NCBI RefSeq assembly: GCF_009905375.1
Contig: NW_027420610.1
Span: 57,467 to 121,466, forward strand
Length of the DNA stretch: 64,000 bases
DNA from: Apium graveolens
Lineage: Eukaryota > Streptophyta > Magnoliopsida > Apiales > Apiaceae
Direction of reading: 5' to 3'
Shown: in pieces, positions 47,575 to 58,336 of the stretch
Layout: each line of letters starts with the position of its first letter
Position numbering within the stretch: the stretch's first letter is position 1
The notes under the pieces: generated by a model
Databases searched by the model: none
What the model saw: the letters and a program-made list of their open reading frames with translations, nothing else
What the model was told of the DNA's origin: nothing
Made by a program: the position numbers and the translations under genes

Positions 47575-48215
47575 CTACAAGGGATAAATTGGGTTACTCA
47601 GATATATAAACATCACAACAATAAAGGTAGGTCAAAGCAACCAAGTGTGCTGGTGCGAGCAATCGTGCTTCGTGCATGTCTGCATTTTTCTGTGTATTAG
47701 TGACACAGAATAATATGTAGTTTAAGAGAACAAAGCACCACAATACGTTGGAAGAGACATCCTATTTGTCCTCAAAATGAAGGATAATATGCATGAAAAG
47801 GAGTTGAAATTTGAATGAGCATATTCAAGGAGACTGAGTTAAGATGAATTGTTTAGGCTTCTGGTATATTTGAATTTGCATATTATAGGAAAAGATAGTG
47901 TTCGTGCAAGTTCTTAGGCCTGTTCTTTCAGGTCACTGGGATTATTTATACCATCCTCTCAAATGCTTCACCTGTAGTTCTTCAGTAAAATTTACCTGCA
48001 AAACAGGCATTCTTGCTACCTAAGTGCTTTGTGAGTTTTGGGTATCTACATTGCTTGACCATCAGTACTCTTTCCAAGCTTCAGTAATATTACTTTTAGA
48101 CAAAAGAAATACTAAATGAACGGCTGAAGTCTATAGTTATTATCCTGAAATATCAGGATGATCTAGAAATAACTAAACACATACCCTTTCATTAACTATA
48201 TGAGCATCATTGAAA

Positions 48216-48680
48216 AAATAGATAATGCTTAGTGGTACAAGGATTCTGTTTATATTTACAATCCTTTCACTAATGACTACCAGGAACTGCCAAAAACCAG
48301 GCAATATAAGGAAGAAAGAGTGGTGTGTGGATTTGGGTACTATCTCGAGACTAACCAGTACAAGGTTGTTAAGATAGTCTACTACAAGATTACAAGTACT
48401 GGAGGTGGTCCTTTACGTAGGATTAGGACGGTAGATAACTTAAAATAAGAAGTTTTAGTATTTAGTCCGGGAGGCAACACATGGAGAAATATCAGACAAG
48501 TACCTTATTGTGTGTATAGGTTACAGCGAGCTCCTTTAATTCTGACATTACTCAGAATTGAAGGTAGAATACCAGAGTCACCCTCCACGAACGTGCAGCG
48601 ACCGTCTGAGATTTGGAGAAATAATGCTATTAGGCCATTAGTTACAGTTCTACGAATCCTGTAAATAGATAATGCTTAGT
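48216..48680 (+). pseudogene. F-box-associated domain fragment bracketed by an 18-bp repeat
   Basis: On the plus strand, 48254-48530 encodes YNPFTNDYQELPKT.., VVCGFGYYLETNQYKVVKIV and EVLVFSPGGNTWRNIRQVPY, the layout of the F-box-associated interaction domain (substrate-binding part of plant SCF ligases). One TAA interrupts it. It lies between two exact 18-bp copies of AAATAGATAATGCTTAGT (48216-48233, 48663-48680), so it looks inserted into the intron next to the ABCB exon. Opposite strand to its neighbours. Confidence 0.8.
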
Positions 48681-48683
48681 TAC

Positions 48684-48805
48684 CTTTTCAGCAAATGCAA
48701 TTCCAGGAATGACTGCTCTGCTAAACAGCGCCGGCTTCCACGCTGATACAAAACCAACCACCAATCCAGCCAAAAATGTAGAAAGGTAATGAATAAAGTT
48801 CCCAC
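48684..48805 (-). pseudogene. Captured ABCB-type ABC transporter exon
   Basis: A 122 bp exon with AG before and GT after, encoding VGNFIHYLSTFLAGLVVGFV followed by SAWKPALFSRAVIPGIAFAE. This is a transmembrane-domain stretch characteristic of plant ABCB transporters of the ABCB1/ABCB19 (auxin export) type. One short exon out of a large gene; not functional. The downstream intron begins GTAACTAAGC and is interrupted by the F-box piece. Confidence 0.88.
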
Positions 48806-49302
48806 CTATATTTTCCATTGTACAACCAAAACCCAAATTCAACATGTTTTCCAAAACCAATCAAATGAAAAATACTTTAATGTTTGTAAAGTAGAAGCAA
48901 ATTTGCAAAATCTAAGTAGAAACTTCGTTAATGATGGCTTGAATTCTGTAGGGTCCAACATCAATTTGATATGAATTATGAAAACCCTTCAGAAATAATT
49001 CTGATGAAATGAACGATTTTGCCTTATAAATATTGTTTTCGGTAAATTTGCAACACATTATTGAAATAATTTGTTTAATATGGGAAAAAACAGCCAAACT
49101 ACTAGCCATAATTATATTTTATGGTCTTAAGACTAACCACTTTCCTAAAGATTTAATTTTTATTACTCGAAACTTAGAGTACATACACTAAACAAGAATT
49201 ACAAAACTAAAATAAACAAAACAAAGCTTCATAAAAGTTATAATTTTCAAAAATATAATGAAAGATATTAAACATAAATAAAAATGAAAGAAAATAAATT
49301 AC

Positions 49303-49505
49303 CCCTGGGATTCTCTTGCCAGTAACAGGGCATTTGGATCCACTAGCTCTCTTCTTAGTATTCTGATACACCAATTTCCCACCTACATTTTAACCAAAAA
49401 ATGTTAAATCTTTACATATATATATATACAAAAACTGTGTATATACATATAATTAACAAAATGGGGTTACCGGGAGTTTTGACAATTCTGTGCTGGTTGT
49501 ATCAT
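49303..49505 (-). pseudogene. Captured ribosomal protein eL34 fragment, two exons
   Basis: Exon at 49471-49505 encodes NQHRIVKTP. Exon 49303-49382 encodes [20 protein letters not shown] then TGKRIPG. The glycine codon joining them spans an 86 bp intron with GT..AG ends, as expected for a spliced eL34 gene. The zinc-type Cys motif is only partly present, and the rest of the ~120-residue protein is missing. It is next to the right end of the CACTA element. Confidence 0.88.
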
Positions 49506-50445
49506 TATGGCTTGAACATAGTTTTCACTATGTTCCATCATAGTGAAACATACATAAAAAGCACTAGATTTAACAGTTTCAAGCCTAAAAAGTGAAATTG
49601 CAAATTCAGTAAAGAAAAAAAAATAACATAACATCATACAATGGTTATACCTTCTCACTAATGGCCTCTTGAACAAGAAGAGTGTCCGTGGAAACACTAA
49701 ACACAATATCGCCTGTTCTGAACACTAAACACTAAACACTAATGCTTACAGTGATGATAAAAAGATAGAACACAAATATATAAACCCTAATTACAAGCAA
49801 ATAAGAGAAGAAAATAAAGAATACCTGACTAAATATTGACCGAGAAAAGCTCGATTGAAAATAAAGCCCCAATTACTCAAACCCTAAACCCGACTGAGAA
49901 AAGCCCCAATTTAAGAACCGTAATTCACTTCAAGCTAATTGAGAAGCTCAACTCAAACCTAACAACTATAACCCAACTGAGAAGCTCAACTTTGAACCCT
50001 AATTCATCTTGCAATGGCTCTGAAACAACTGTGCGTTTTGGTATGGGAGAGAGTGAGATGTGTTTGTGTGTGTTTTTGAGACGTGTTTTTGTGATAAATA
50101 ATTGAACAAACCATGTGTTTTGGATAAAATAAATGAGCGAGGTTTTTAGTTACTTTTGGGCCGCCCAAAATTTTGGTCCAAAAAAGAAGCGCCTGAATGA
50201 TGTCCCATAGAAAAAAAGAACCGCCTAAAATTTTAGTTCTATAGAAACACATTTTTTAATATCAATACTAACATCTTTTTTTATGTTACAATAGCATTTT
50301 GCTCCTGTCTATGGTAACACTTTTTAATCTCTACTGCAACGCTAAAAAAATATGTTAGCTTAGATCAATTTTGGGGGATGTAAGGTAACATTTTTGCTTG
50401 TAACACCAAAAAAAGTGTTGGAAGAGGCCATATATGGTGTAGTCT

Positions 50446-52875
50446 TGGCAAGGTTCAGGGAAGAATATGTTACTATTTTGGGGAGTAATGCCAAGATCCT
50501 CACTACACCAAGAAGTGTATGATGCAGTCAATGAAGTCTACAAAGGCTCAAATCAAGGCTTTTCACCTCTTTGGTAAAGAACTTCATGTAACTTTGACCG
50601 GGCATCTAGGACAAGATCAGAAAATTGGTGAGGGATAAGATGGATGAAATCATCCCTTCACAAGTCAAGATCCAATCAAAATTCCAACATTTTGTTGACC
50701 AGATGGCAAGATTTGATCTGACTACAATGGATACAAATCTCAAAAATCTAAAGCAATCATTTGTAGCTTTGCATGAAGTGGTTCAACAGCACATCACAAA
50801 ATCAAATGACACAAGACTCATGCTGAATCAACTTCATCAAAGTAGATATGAGCCATCTTCTCTTCTGATGGAATGAATCAAGGAGGCTGTTCAAGCAACA
50901 TTTGGCACTTAAACATCTTCCAGCTCTCAACAACAACCCATCTCAACATCAACCAACCTACAGATCCAAGCTCTCCAAAATCAAGTTTCTACCTTACAGT
51001 CAGCAAATGTGTCTCTCACATCTCAAGTCTCCCAACTCATAACAATGGTAGCTAGTCAACAGGCTGATATCCAGACCTTGGTGGACTCTCACAAGCACCT
51101 ACAAATGCAAATTACAGTGTCTTTAGGAGCCATCATGGTTGCACTCAACATTCAACTGCCTGAACTTTCAGAAGCTATGAGGCCTGAAATCCCTACACCT
51201 CTCATCTTACCTGCTAACAAGACTAAGGGGGAGATAGAGGCTAGGTTATTAAGATCATCTACCCAAGCTGTTCAAGCTGCTAATAAAGGCAAATCTCAAG
51301 AAGTTGATGTTGGAATGGAGAGGCTTATCAAAGCAGCTGAAGGACCTAGTTTGAGCAGGGAATTTGATGAATTGCTCAAGGCTCTCAGGGCTTCTCTTAA
51401 CTATAATTTCTTCACATATAACAAGGCTTTGGACAAGTCCATAAATTTTTTAAGGGTGATCTTGGTGACAAGGGATAATTTCCAAGAAAAAAGGATTGTG
51501 GTCAACATAAATGACTTAGGGGTAGACAGGTGTATACATGTGTTTATTAACTATCTCATAACAAGAAGGGCATATGAGTTGGACACTCTCTTGTTAACTG
51601 AATTGAAGAAGACTCAAGTAACTACATTTCCAGAAGCATATTTACAGCCAAGCAAGGGAGTGGCATACATTTATTCTACCACCAAACATTGTAAACACTT
51701 CCAAATTCCTAAGCAATGTGTCATGGCAAACAAAAAGATCATTATGACCTTAGAGAATGACTTGAAGACTAAGCAGTATAAGACTGTTGAGGATGGAGAA
51801 ATGATCAAGCTGTTAGGGAGATATCTGAGGAATCCTGAAGTCAATTTGCCTAAAAATCAAATCAATAAGGATGAATTGGATGATGATGAGCAGAAGAAAG
51901 ATGATCAATAACCTTCTGGCTCAAATCTAAGTCAATCCACCAAGGCAACTAGCAGCAAGGACGTTGCTAAGAAGAAGGAAAATGATGAGAAGAAGGGGGA
52001 TGAGAAGAGAAGAAAGAATAATGAGGATGATTCAAGAACCAAGAAAAATGTTTAATCAATTAAAATCCAACTTGCTCAACCCTCTAAGCCAATAAACTCA
52101 AATACTCTACCACCTCTAACCTCTAAGCTTAAATTTCTCTACAAACACACTGCAAACACCATACTGAAAATATCAATCACCTCAAGCCAAACTTCTCTAA
52201 AGAAAATTTCAAACCTATCTTTATTCAAGCCACCAACCAAAATTCATTTCAAATATGTTGGAAGAAAATCAAAGAAACTGCAAGTTACTAAGAGGGCCAT
52301 CTGGAACTGTTTTAATCAAAATGATTTTCTATCTCTAAACTGGTGCATCACAGATGATGATTATTTTCAACAACTCTATGAAGAAATAGTTAAAGTTTGG
52401 GTTGTATCATTGAGAGAATTAAGAATCTACTATCAGGATGGTTCCTATAGTTTACTTGGCAGAAGTTTAATGGACACATTTTCAACCACAGAGATAAAAG
52501 GATACTGGAACAATGGCATGGAGCTCTGTATTGGCTGTATGGTTGGTAGTAAGGGAAGAAAGAAGAGAAAAAGAAAAGGCTAAAAGAGAAGAGAGGGAAA
52601 GGAAATATGTTGGAGATATAGAAATGTTTGAGCAAAGATCTGAAGAACTCAAAGCAAAGGGGATGAGCAGAATTTCCAAGGATGGACATTTTCTGAACAT
52701 TAAAGTTGGCAGATTCTCAAGAGTTAGAGTTGGTTAGTTGAATAGTTATTCATTAGATGATTGGCTCATACTTGTGAAAGCTCTAAGAGGGACTCAAATC
52801 ATAGAAGAATTGCATGTACTTGTAGACTTAAATGACCTCATTAGACAGAAAACAGGCTATGAGAAATTTGTGTGA
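50446..52875 (+). pseudogene. env-like ORF of element C, 3' half
   Basis: Resumes at LARFREEYVTILGSNAK after the CACTA insertion. Long open pieces are 50625-50876 and 51009-51911 (300 codons), with stops near 50518, 50874 and 51909. It is predicted mostly helical, with heptad-like stretches (VSQLITMVASQQADIQTL) and charged ends. A Lys/Glu-rich basic region (52540-52640) sits near the C-terminus, ending about 52875. Architecture matches the intact ORF of element E at 61790-64000. No clear membrane segment. Confidence 0.72.
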
Positions 52876-53018
52876 TGAGTGTATCTTTCAAACTCTTGTA
52901 ATCACTTAATGTATAAAAGTTGTACTTCTATCAATTTTGTATGTAATATTTTACTGTTCATTAAAACTTGGGGTTAGTCTTGTTACCAGACATGAATTTG
53001 TGATAAGCAATCTTCTCA

Positions 53019-53033
53019 CAAATTGGGGGAGAT
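53019..53033 (+). other. Polypurine tract of element C
   Basis: Purine-rich ATTGGGGGAGAT stretch directly before the 3' LTR. Confidence 0.8.
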
Positions 53034-54633
53034 TGTTGTGCAAGACATGCCTGTACTATAAGAAGAGTAAGTCAAATTGACAGCCCTAAGAATTAGTTGT
53101 ATGCTAATCTAAATTTGTATTATGTACTGTATTATTTGAGTCTGTAAAAATGTCAAAGATTAGACTGGAGTATTTTTCTTTAAAAAGTCTCAAGCCTAAG
53201 AATAAACTTTGGAAGAAAATCAAGAAGATCATGCCTCAGAGAAATTGTGAAGAAGTTTGGAGCTGAATAAATCTATTTTGGGAAAAATATTCTAAGTCAA
53301 GATATCTACAAGTCACAGATCAAGTCATATAGAGAAGTAATTCGAGAACTCCAGAATGACTTATCGAGAAGTCCTAATTGGCCTATTGAGAAGTCTCAGA
53401 GATATCGACAAGTTCAAATGAAGACATGAAGATTGGAGATATCTACAAGTCAAATATTTTATTAGAGATCTCAGAGATATCGATAAGTCAATTTGCCTAT
53501 AGAGATCTTAGAGATATCGACAAGTCATTTCTACATGCAGAGTTTTAGAGACCTCGACAAGTCAAAGTTACCTCGAGAACTGAGAGACCTCGACAAGTCA
53601 AAGTTACCTCGAGAACTCAGAGACCTCGACAAGTCAAAACACTTGTAGAGAATTAAGAGATCTCGATAAGCCATTATACTTATCGAGATGTCAGTTTTCT
53701 ACAATAAAAACTGGAGATCTCGATATGAAGCTCAAGTACAGAATACTGACAAGTTAAATACTCAAGATTATCAATCAACAAACGATCTAATCACTTAGAT
53801 TGAAAAGTTTACAAAAGCAGCTTGAAGAGTACAAGATCAAATGCCAAGATTAACTGACAAAGGAAAGTCACAGATTCACAGGATTTGCAAAGATACACTA
53901 AGATAAAAATGGAAAGCTTAAGAGATAACTTCAAGTAGGGTTTACTTCATTTTATTGCATGCTATGTAAACCTTTGTTTATTATTTATAAAGTAAACACT
54001 GGTCCTTTCTTTTTAAGGGTATCAAACAGATCTAAAATTTCTTGTAACTTTCTCAAGCAGTGGCGGATCCAGGATTTTACCAAGGAGGGGGCTTCATTAA
54101 TATAAAATTTTTACCGAAGTCCATGCCACGGAAGAGGAAGATCAGGCGCACAATAGACCAGTACCAGAGTAGAGTTGTAGATTATTTTGTAATCTTTTCA
54201 CTTAACAGTAACAAGTCCATATGTGTTTAACTTAATAATTAGTGGTTTGAATGGGGTCAAATATACTAATGGGCTTGGCTAATATTTAGAAGGGCGGGCT
54301 TATAAAAAATACCCAAAATTTATATAGGAATTGGGGATATTACGGACTCAGGGGTGGGCTGAAGCCCCCTGAGCCCACATTCTACATCCGCCACTGCTCT
54401 CAATGAAGAAGTTGAGTTCTTTACTTACAAAGAACCCATGATTTATAGCAAAACACTAGCTTATTTTAAATATAAAATTAAGTGAGTTTTGAAATATTGT
54501 GTGCACTGTTTATTTTCAGTTAATATAATAATGCTGTATTTCTTACCTGCTTTGTTCGCCAACTAACAAACGTTTAAAAGCCTTAAAATATCTAAAACAC
54601 ATTCACCCCCTGTGTTGTATTCATTACCTAACA
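53034..54633 (+). repeat. 3' LTR of element C
   Basis: 1600 bp including a 339 bp MITE plus its 8 bp duplication, so about 1253 bp originally. It keeps the LTR end (ATTCACCCCC..CCTAACA) that is missing from the 5' copy. The TATA-like site of the 5' LTR is changed here to TTTACAAAAG. Confidence 0.92.
54058..54396. mobile_element. hAT-type MITE in 3' LTR of element C
   Basis: 339 bp with 11-bp terminal inverted repeats CAGTGGCGGAT. Flanked by TTCTCAAG and CTCTCAAT; the uninterrupted 5' LTR reads CTCTCAAG there, so each flank differs from the 8 bp target by one base. The 8 bp size and CAGTGGCGG ends fit hAT. No coding capacity. Confidence 0.88.
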
Positions 54634-54659
54634 GGGGGCCAGGTCCAATATTTCGTCAT
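54634..54659 (-). pseudogene. RNase H-like host gene, first nine codons
   Basis: ATG at 54659 on the minus strand begins MTKYWTWP and breaks at the GGGGG target duplication of element C. With one target copy removed, its 26 nt join in phase to 9768 downward. This is the 5' end of the gene whose bulk is at 9060-9773. Confidence 0.75.
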
Positions 54660-54790
54660 TTTTGAAGATAGAGGAGGGTTTCAAGAGAGGGTTTGATTGA
54701 TAGAGAATATGCTCACAAAAGTGTGGGATAGAGTTAGCTTGGGGGTGTATATAATCTCAGTAGCGTCCGCAATTCTCCTGAGTCATCTTT
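54660..54790 (-). promoter_or_regulatory. Promoter region of the split RNase H-like gene
   Basis: Upstream of ATG 54659 the minus strand shows a TATA-like ATTATATACACC near 54745-54757 and a pyrimidine-rich leader. Any transcript would now run into element C. Confidence 0.4.
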
Positions 54791-55140
54791 ACCTCTTCTT
54801 TTGATCTGCTCAAGACACAATCCATGTAGCATTATTATAATTTAACTAATAAATAAAATCTCTACAAATTGTTGTCTAATTTTGAAAATATAAATTTTAA
54901 AACTTTAGATTCTTCCCCAATTAGCTGTGATATCGATTATCATTCTCTGATGGGAGGGGCTTTAATGCTAATTGCTCATCCATTATAACTACGAAACAAC
55001 CCATGATCCACTAATTTTAATCAATTCAATTTTAATAATCCAATTTAAGTAAAACTATAGCCATGCAAATATCACTATGTCCATGTTTTTTCTCCGTTTT
55101 CTCAATTTATCATCTTCGACATGTGACTCTCTACTTAAAT

Positions 55141-55890
55141 GATTTAGTACCAAATAAAATATAAGTTCGCTACTAATAAGGTGTGCATTAATTAAAAGAA
55201 GACGAAGTTAATTAAGAATATGACTCGTGTTAATAGGTAGTATTTAATTAATAATACAATTTAAAATTAACTATATAGAGATTAAAATAATAATCATATA
55301 ATTATTATAAAATAAATACCGAATTTTGGTATTTTGATATTTTAGTAGGAAAAAATATATGATTTTACTTCTTATTAATACAGAGTATATATTATTAAGG
55401 TTGATAATGAGAATAAGGTTCGTAATATGTATGATTTAATTAATAATACAATTGAAAAATAACTATATAAGGATCAAAATAATAATAACAACAACAACAA
55501 CAACAATAATAATAATAATAATAATATAATCAAAATAATTATTATGTAGTTAGTATAAAAAAGTTGGTATTTAGTACCAAATAAGATATGATTTCGCTTA
55601 TTAACATAAAGTAAGAAGATGAAGTCGAATAATAATATAATTCATGTTAATATGGAGGATTTAATTAATAATAAAATTAAAAAATAAAATTACAAGGATT
55701 AAAATAATAAATATATAATCAAAATAATAATTATATAGTCAGTATTAAAATTTTGATACTTTAATTTTTTGTATTTTCGTTACCAAATAAAATATGGATT
55801 CCTTTATTAATAAAGAATATAAATTCTTTTTTATTGTTTTGATATTTCTGTGACCAAATAAAATATGGATTTTCCTATTAATAATGAGTA
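55141..55890. repeat. Degenerate ~200-bp tandem array
   Basis: Units marked by AGTACCAAATAAAATAT-like sequence recur at about 55148, 55350, 55573, 55783 and 55852, with TTAATTAATAATA and AATCAAAATAATAATTATAT blocks between. Spacings are near 200 bp except the last. Similar sequence is at 8740-8800. Confidence 0.55.
55482..55531. repeat. (AAC)n(AAT)n microsatellite
   Basis: A run of AAC units followed by AAT units, inside one unit of the surrounding array. Confidence 0.9.
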
Positions 55891-57447
55891 TACATTTTTT
55901 TTACTATCAAGCTAAATCATTAAGTTTTTTTACCGAAAACTCAAATCAATAAGTTAACACGGGATAATCACTATAATTTATATAGATTGTTATATACACT
56001 TATTTACCTCTTTAATAGGTGTGCATCTAACGTATCAAAGATAAAAATATTATTATTACTAAATTTTAAAATTACTATTTATTTTGGTCGCAAAACAATT
56101 TTTTGCAAAAAAAAAAATCTGAAAATGATAATATTTTTGTATAATTTTATTTTACAATTTTTTTTAAAAAAATCTGCATTTTAACAAAAGTGTTTCTACC
56201 CTTAATTTTTTTAAAACATCCCCAATAATTATGTCAAACTTTTACAAACTATCAATGAAAAATATGTTTTGACAAACATGTCATAAAATCTTAGAGAAAA
56301 TAAATATAAAATTATTGGCTATAATTATTTTAAAAAAATATGCAGATTTTATTTATATCAACCACGTTAGATCTCTCCAACAATATTGGTTCTCTCGGGT
56401 TTCTTCTTTACATTATACATATACATGTGTGTAATTGATTGATTCATGATTTTCTTGGCATAAAGACCTTAACGTGCATAAATGTTATACCAAATGTTAA
56501 AAATAAAGAAAGAGTCTACGGTCCAAGGAGAGTTCAATACCAATTCAATACCGATGGTTACACTCAGGGCCGACCCCGAGTTTTGAGATGTCATCTCAGA
56601 AAAATTTGTCCAACCATTACTCTAAACAATTTTGAAATAATTATTTTAGGCTTTTGAATATGAATATTTTTTGAATAAGCCAATTCGTTTTGGATCCAGC
56701 AAGGAGAGAAGATCGCAAATTAAGATAAAAACAATTTGATCTATTTGAGCTTCGCTCTTGGGAGTCTTTTTATAGGATACTTAGCCTAAATGTGACCCGT
56801 TAGCTCATAAGTAAGTATCTCGAAATTCAAAACTTCATATTATGTCATAAATATAAAACATAAATATAAAAATTAGTATAAGTCATTAGGATTAATCTCT
56901 AAGAGTATTGTTCCGATAGATAACTTTTTCTTCCAATTTTTTTTCCCAAAGAAATTGAAGCTTATAAAGTAAAGGCAGAAATCCCGCAAAGATGTACTAG
57001 TACCAAAATTGAGTTATTATCGAACCATGCACGTAAAAAGGGTATAACTTTTGGTTTTTTCATGTTGCGAATTGAACAATAATTTTTTTGACAAAAAATA
57101 TGTTTTTATTTATAACAAAGTAAAAACATATAATTATAACAAACATATGTTAACTCACAACTTCAAAATTACTTTCCTCCCATTTTTTTGTAGTAAATTC
57201 TTTAATCAAATTTCTAAATTAAGAATTTGTTAGCATTTGTTTTTTGATAGATCACATAACCAACATATTAAACAATTCCTATCACAATACTAGAATAGAG
57301 ATACGGCCTAATCAAATTCGAATTCAAAGCTCTGTTACCGTTCTTTTTTCATTTATAAGTTTTTATTTAGTATGTTTTCTTTTATAAAAAATTTCCCCAG
57401 AATGACAGATACCCCATGCGTATTACTTGCCCTCAGGACCGGTCTTG

Positions 57448-57655
57448 GATAGGGCTGCAAACGAACAGAATCGAGCCGAGTTCTGTCCGAGCCGAGCCGA
57501 GCATAATTTTTTTTTAAAACGAGCCGATCCGAGTTTAAAAACCGAGCCGAAAAAATGTTCTCGATCAGCTCGTTTATAAACGAGCCGAGCCGAACACGAG
57601 TTTGCTCACGAACAACCGAACCGAGCCAAACTCGAGCCGAGTCGAGTTGTCCACT
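57448..57655. repeat. GAGCCGAGC-rich transposon end (hAT-like)
   Basis: Begins TAGGGCTGCAAACGAACAG and continues with many GAGCCGAGC units, the look of a widespread plant non-autonomous hAT-type terminus. I do not see a matching opposite end, so it is a fragment. Confidence 0.5.
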
Positions 57656-58091
57656 AATAGTTCGCATATATTTTTTAATCGACCAAGCTTAAGATATAAT
57701 TTATTATTTTATAAGTTATATGGAGATCATGTACTAATTTCAACTTACAGTTATATATGCACACTCTACACTTGTTTCTTAATCCATATAATTTTATCAA
57801 TTTATTTCACAAGTCGAGTTTAAGAACAAAAATGTTTTTAGTTTAAATTATTGAAATATTCATAATTTTAAAAATCGTACATTAATTTTAAATTATTGAT
57901 GTCGATTGTCAAAAAATTAGTAATTTTTGATATTTTAGTTAAATTGGTTTAGATTAGAAAAGACATATAAAATAAAATAAAGGAAGAAAGCCCCTTTAAG
58001 TGATTGAAAAACATAATTATTAAAAATTATTTTATGTTTTTTAAAAAAATAATATAATATTATAATTTATTTTAACAACTCACTATTTTAC

Positions 58092-58322
58092 TGTTAAGAT
58101 AAAGCTGACATAAGTATCATGACATCATCATTGTGACCATAGCATGACAGAAGTTACTGTAGAATACTTAGCCTCCAAGTTTTACTTTCTATATAAGAGC
58201 CTAGCTCTCCTGTAATAATCTAATAAGCAATTATATTACTCTCCTCTAAATATACATTGTAGTTCATATATACTTCAATTTCTTTATTTCTATCTATCAT
58301 ACATATATATACCTACTTCTAA
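58092..58322 (+). repeat. 5' LTR of element D (~231 bp)
   Basis: Starts TGTTAAGATAAAGCTGAC and ends just before the PBS. TATA box TATATAAG at 58190-58197. The end (..CTTCTAA) has lost the usual CA. Confidence 0.7.
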
Positions 58323-58324
58323 GA

Positions 58325-58336
58325 TGGTATCAGAGC
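58325..58336 (+). other. Primer-binding site of element D
   Basis: TGGTATCAGAGC, initiator tRNA-Met type, followed by ATGG. Confidence 0.9.

Larger units (their letters stand above)
45891..50442. mobile_element. Non-autonomous CACTA transposon with captured gene fragments
   Basis: Inverted ends: left CACTACACCATATATGGCC, continuing TCTAGCAACAC; right, reversed, CTACACCATATATGGCCTCTTCCAACAC, about 26 of 28 bases alike. Many subterminal GTAACA(C/T)TTTT-type motifs lie at 45940-46300 and 50260-50405, as is typical of CACTA elements. A TCT duplication (45888-45890, 50443-50445) restores the env-like frame exactly, provided the right end has lost its terminal TG. No transposase is visible. It carries pieces of eL34, ABCB, ERD2-like and F-box genes. 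Confidence 0.9.
9774..54633 (+). mobile_element. SIRE-type Ty1/copia element C, host of the nest
   Basis: LTRs begin TGTTGTGCAAGACATGCC at 9774 and 53034; the right end is ..CCTAACA at 54633. A GGGGG target duplication flanks it (9769-9773, 54634-54638), and its removal restores the RNase H-like frame. Order: LTR, gag, PR, IN, RT-RH, env-like ORF, PPT, LTR, which with an env-like third ORF is the SIRE/Maximus arrangement. Without later insertions it is about 13.4 kb. It is dead: the PBS and gag start are deleted, many stops are present, PR reads ESG and RT reads YVDE. LTR divergence of about 8-9% over the first 265 bp makes it the oldest layer. Confidence 0.93.
54791..58091. other. AT-rich intergenic region with no gene seen
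   Basis: Holds a degenerate tandem array (55141-55890), a microsatellite (55482-55531), a hAT-like end at 56565 and a GAGCC-rich repeat end at 57448. Short ORFs lack recognisable domains and codon bias. Confidence 0.6.

Noticed and set aside
56565..57448. hAT element from CAGGGCCGACCCC (56565) to GGACCGGTCTTG (57448)
   Set aside because: The ends match only partly and no 8-bp target duplication is visible; at most old debris.
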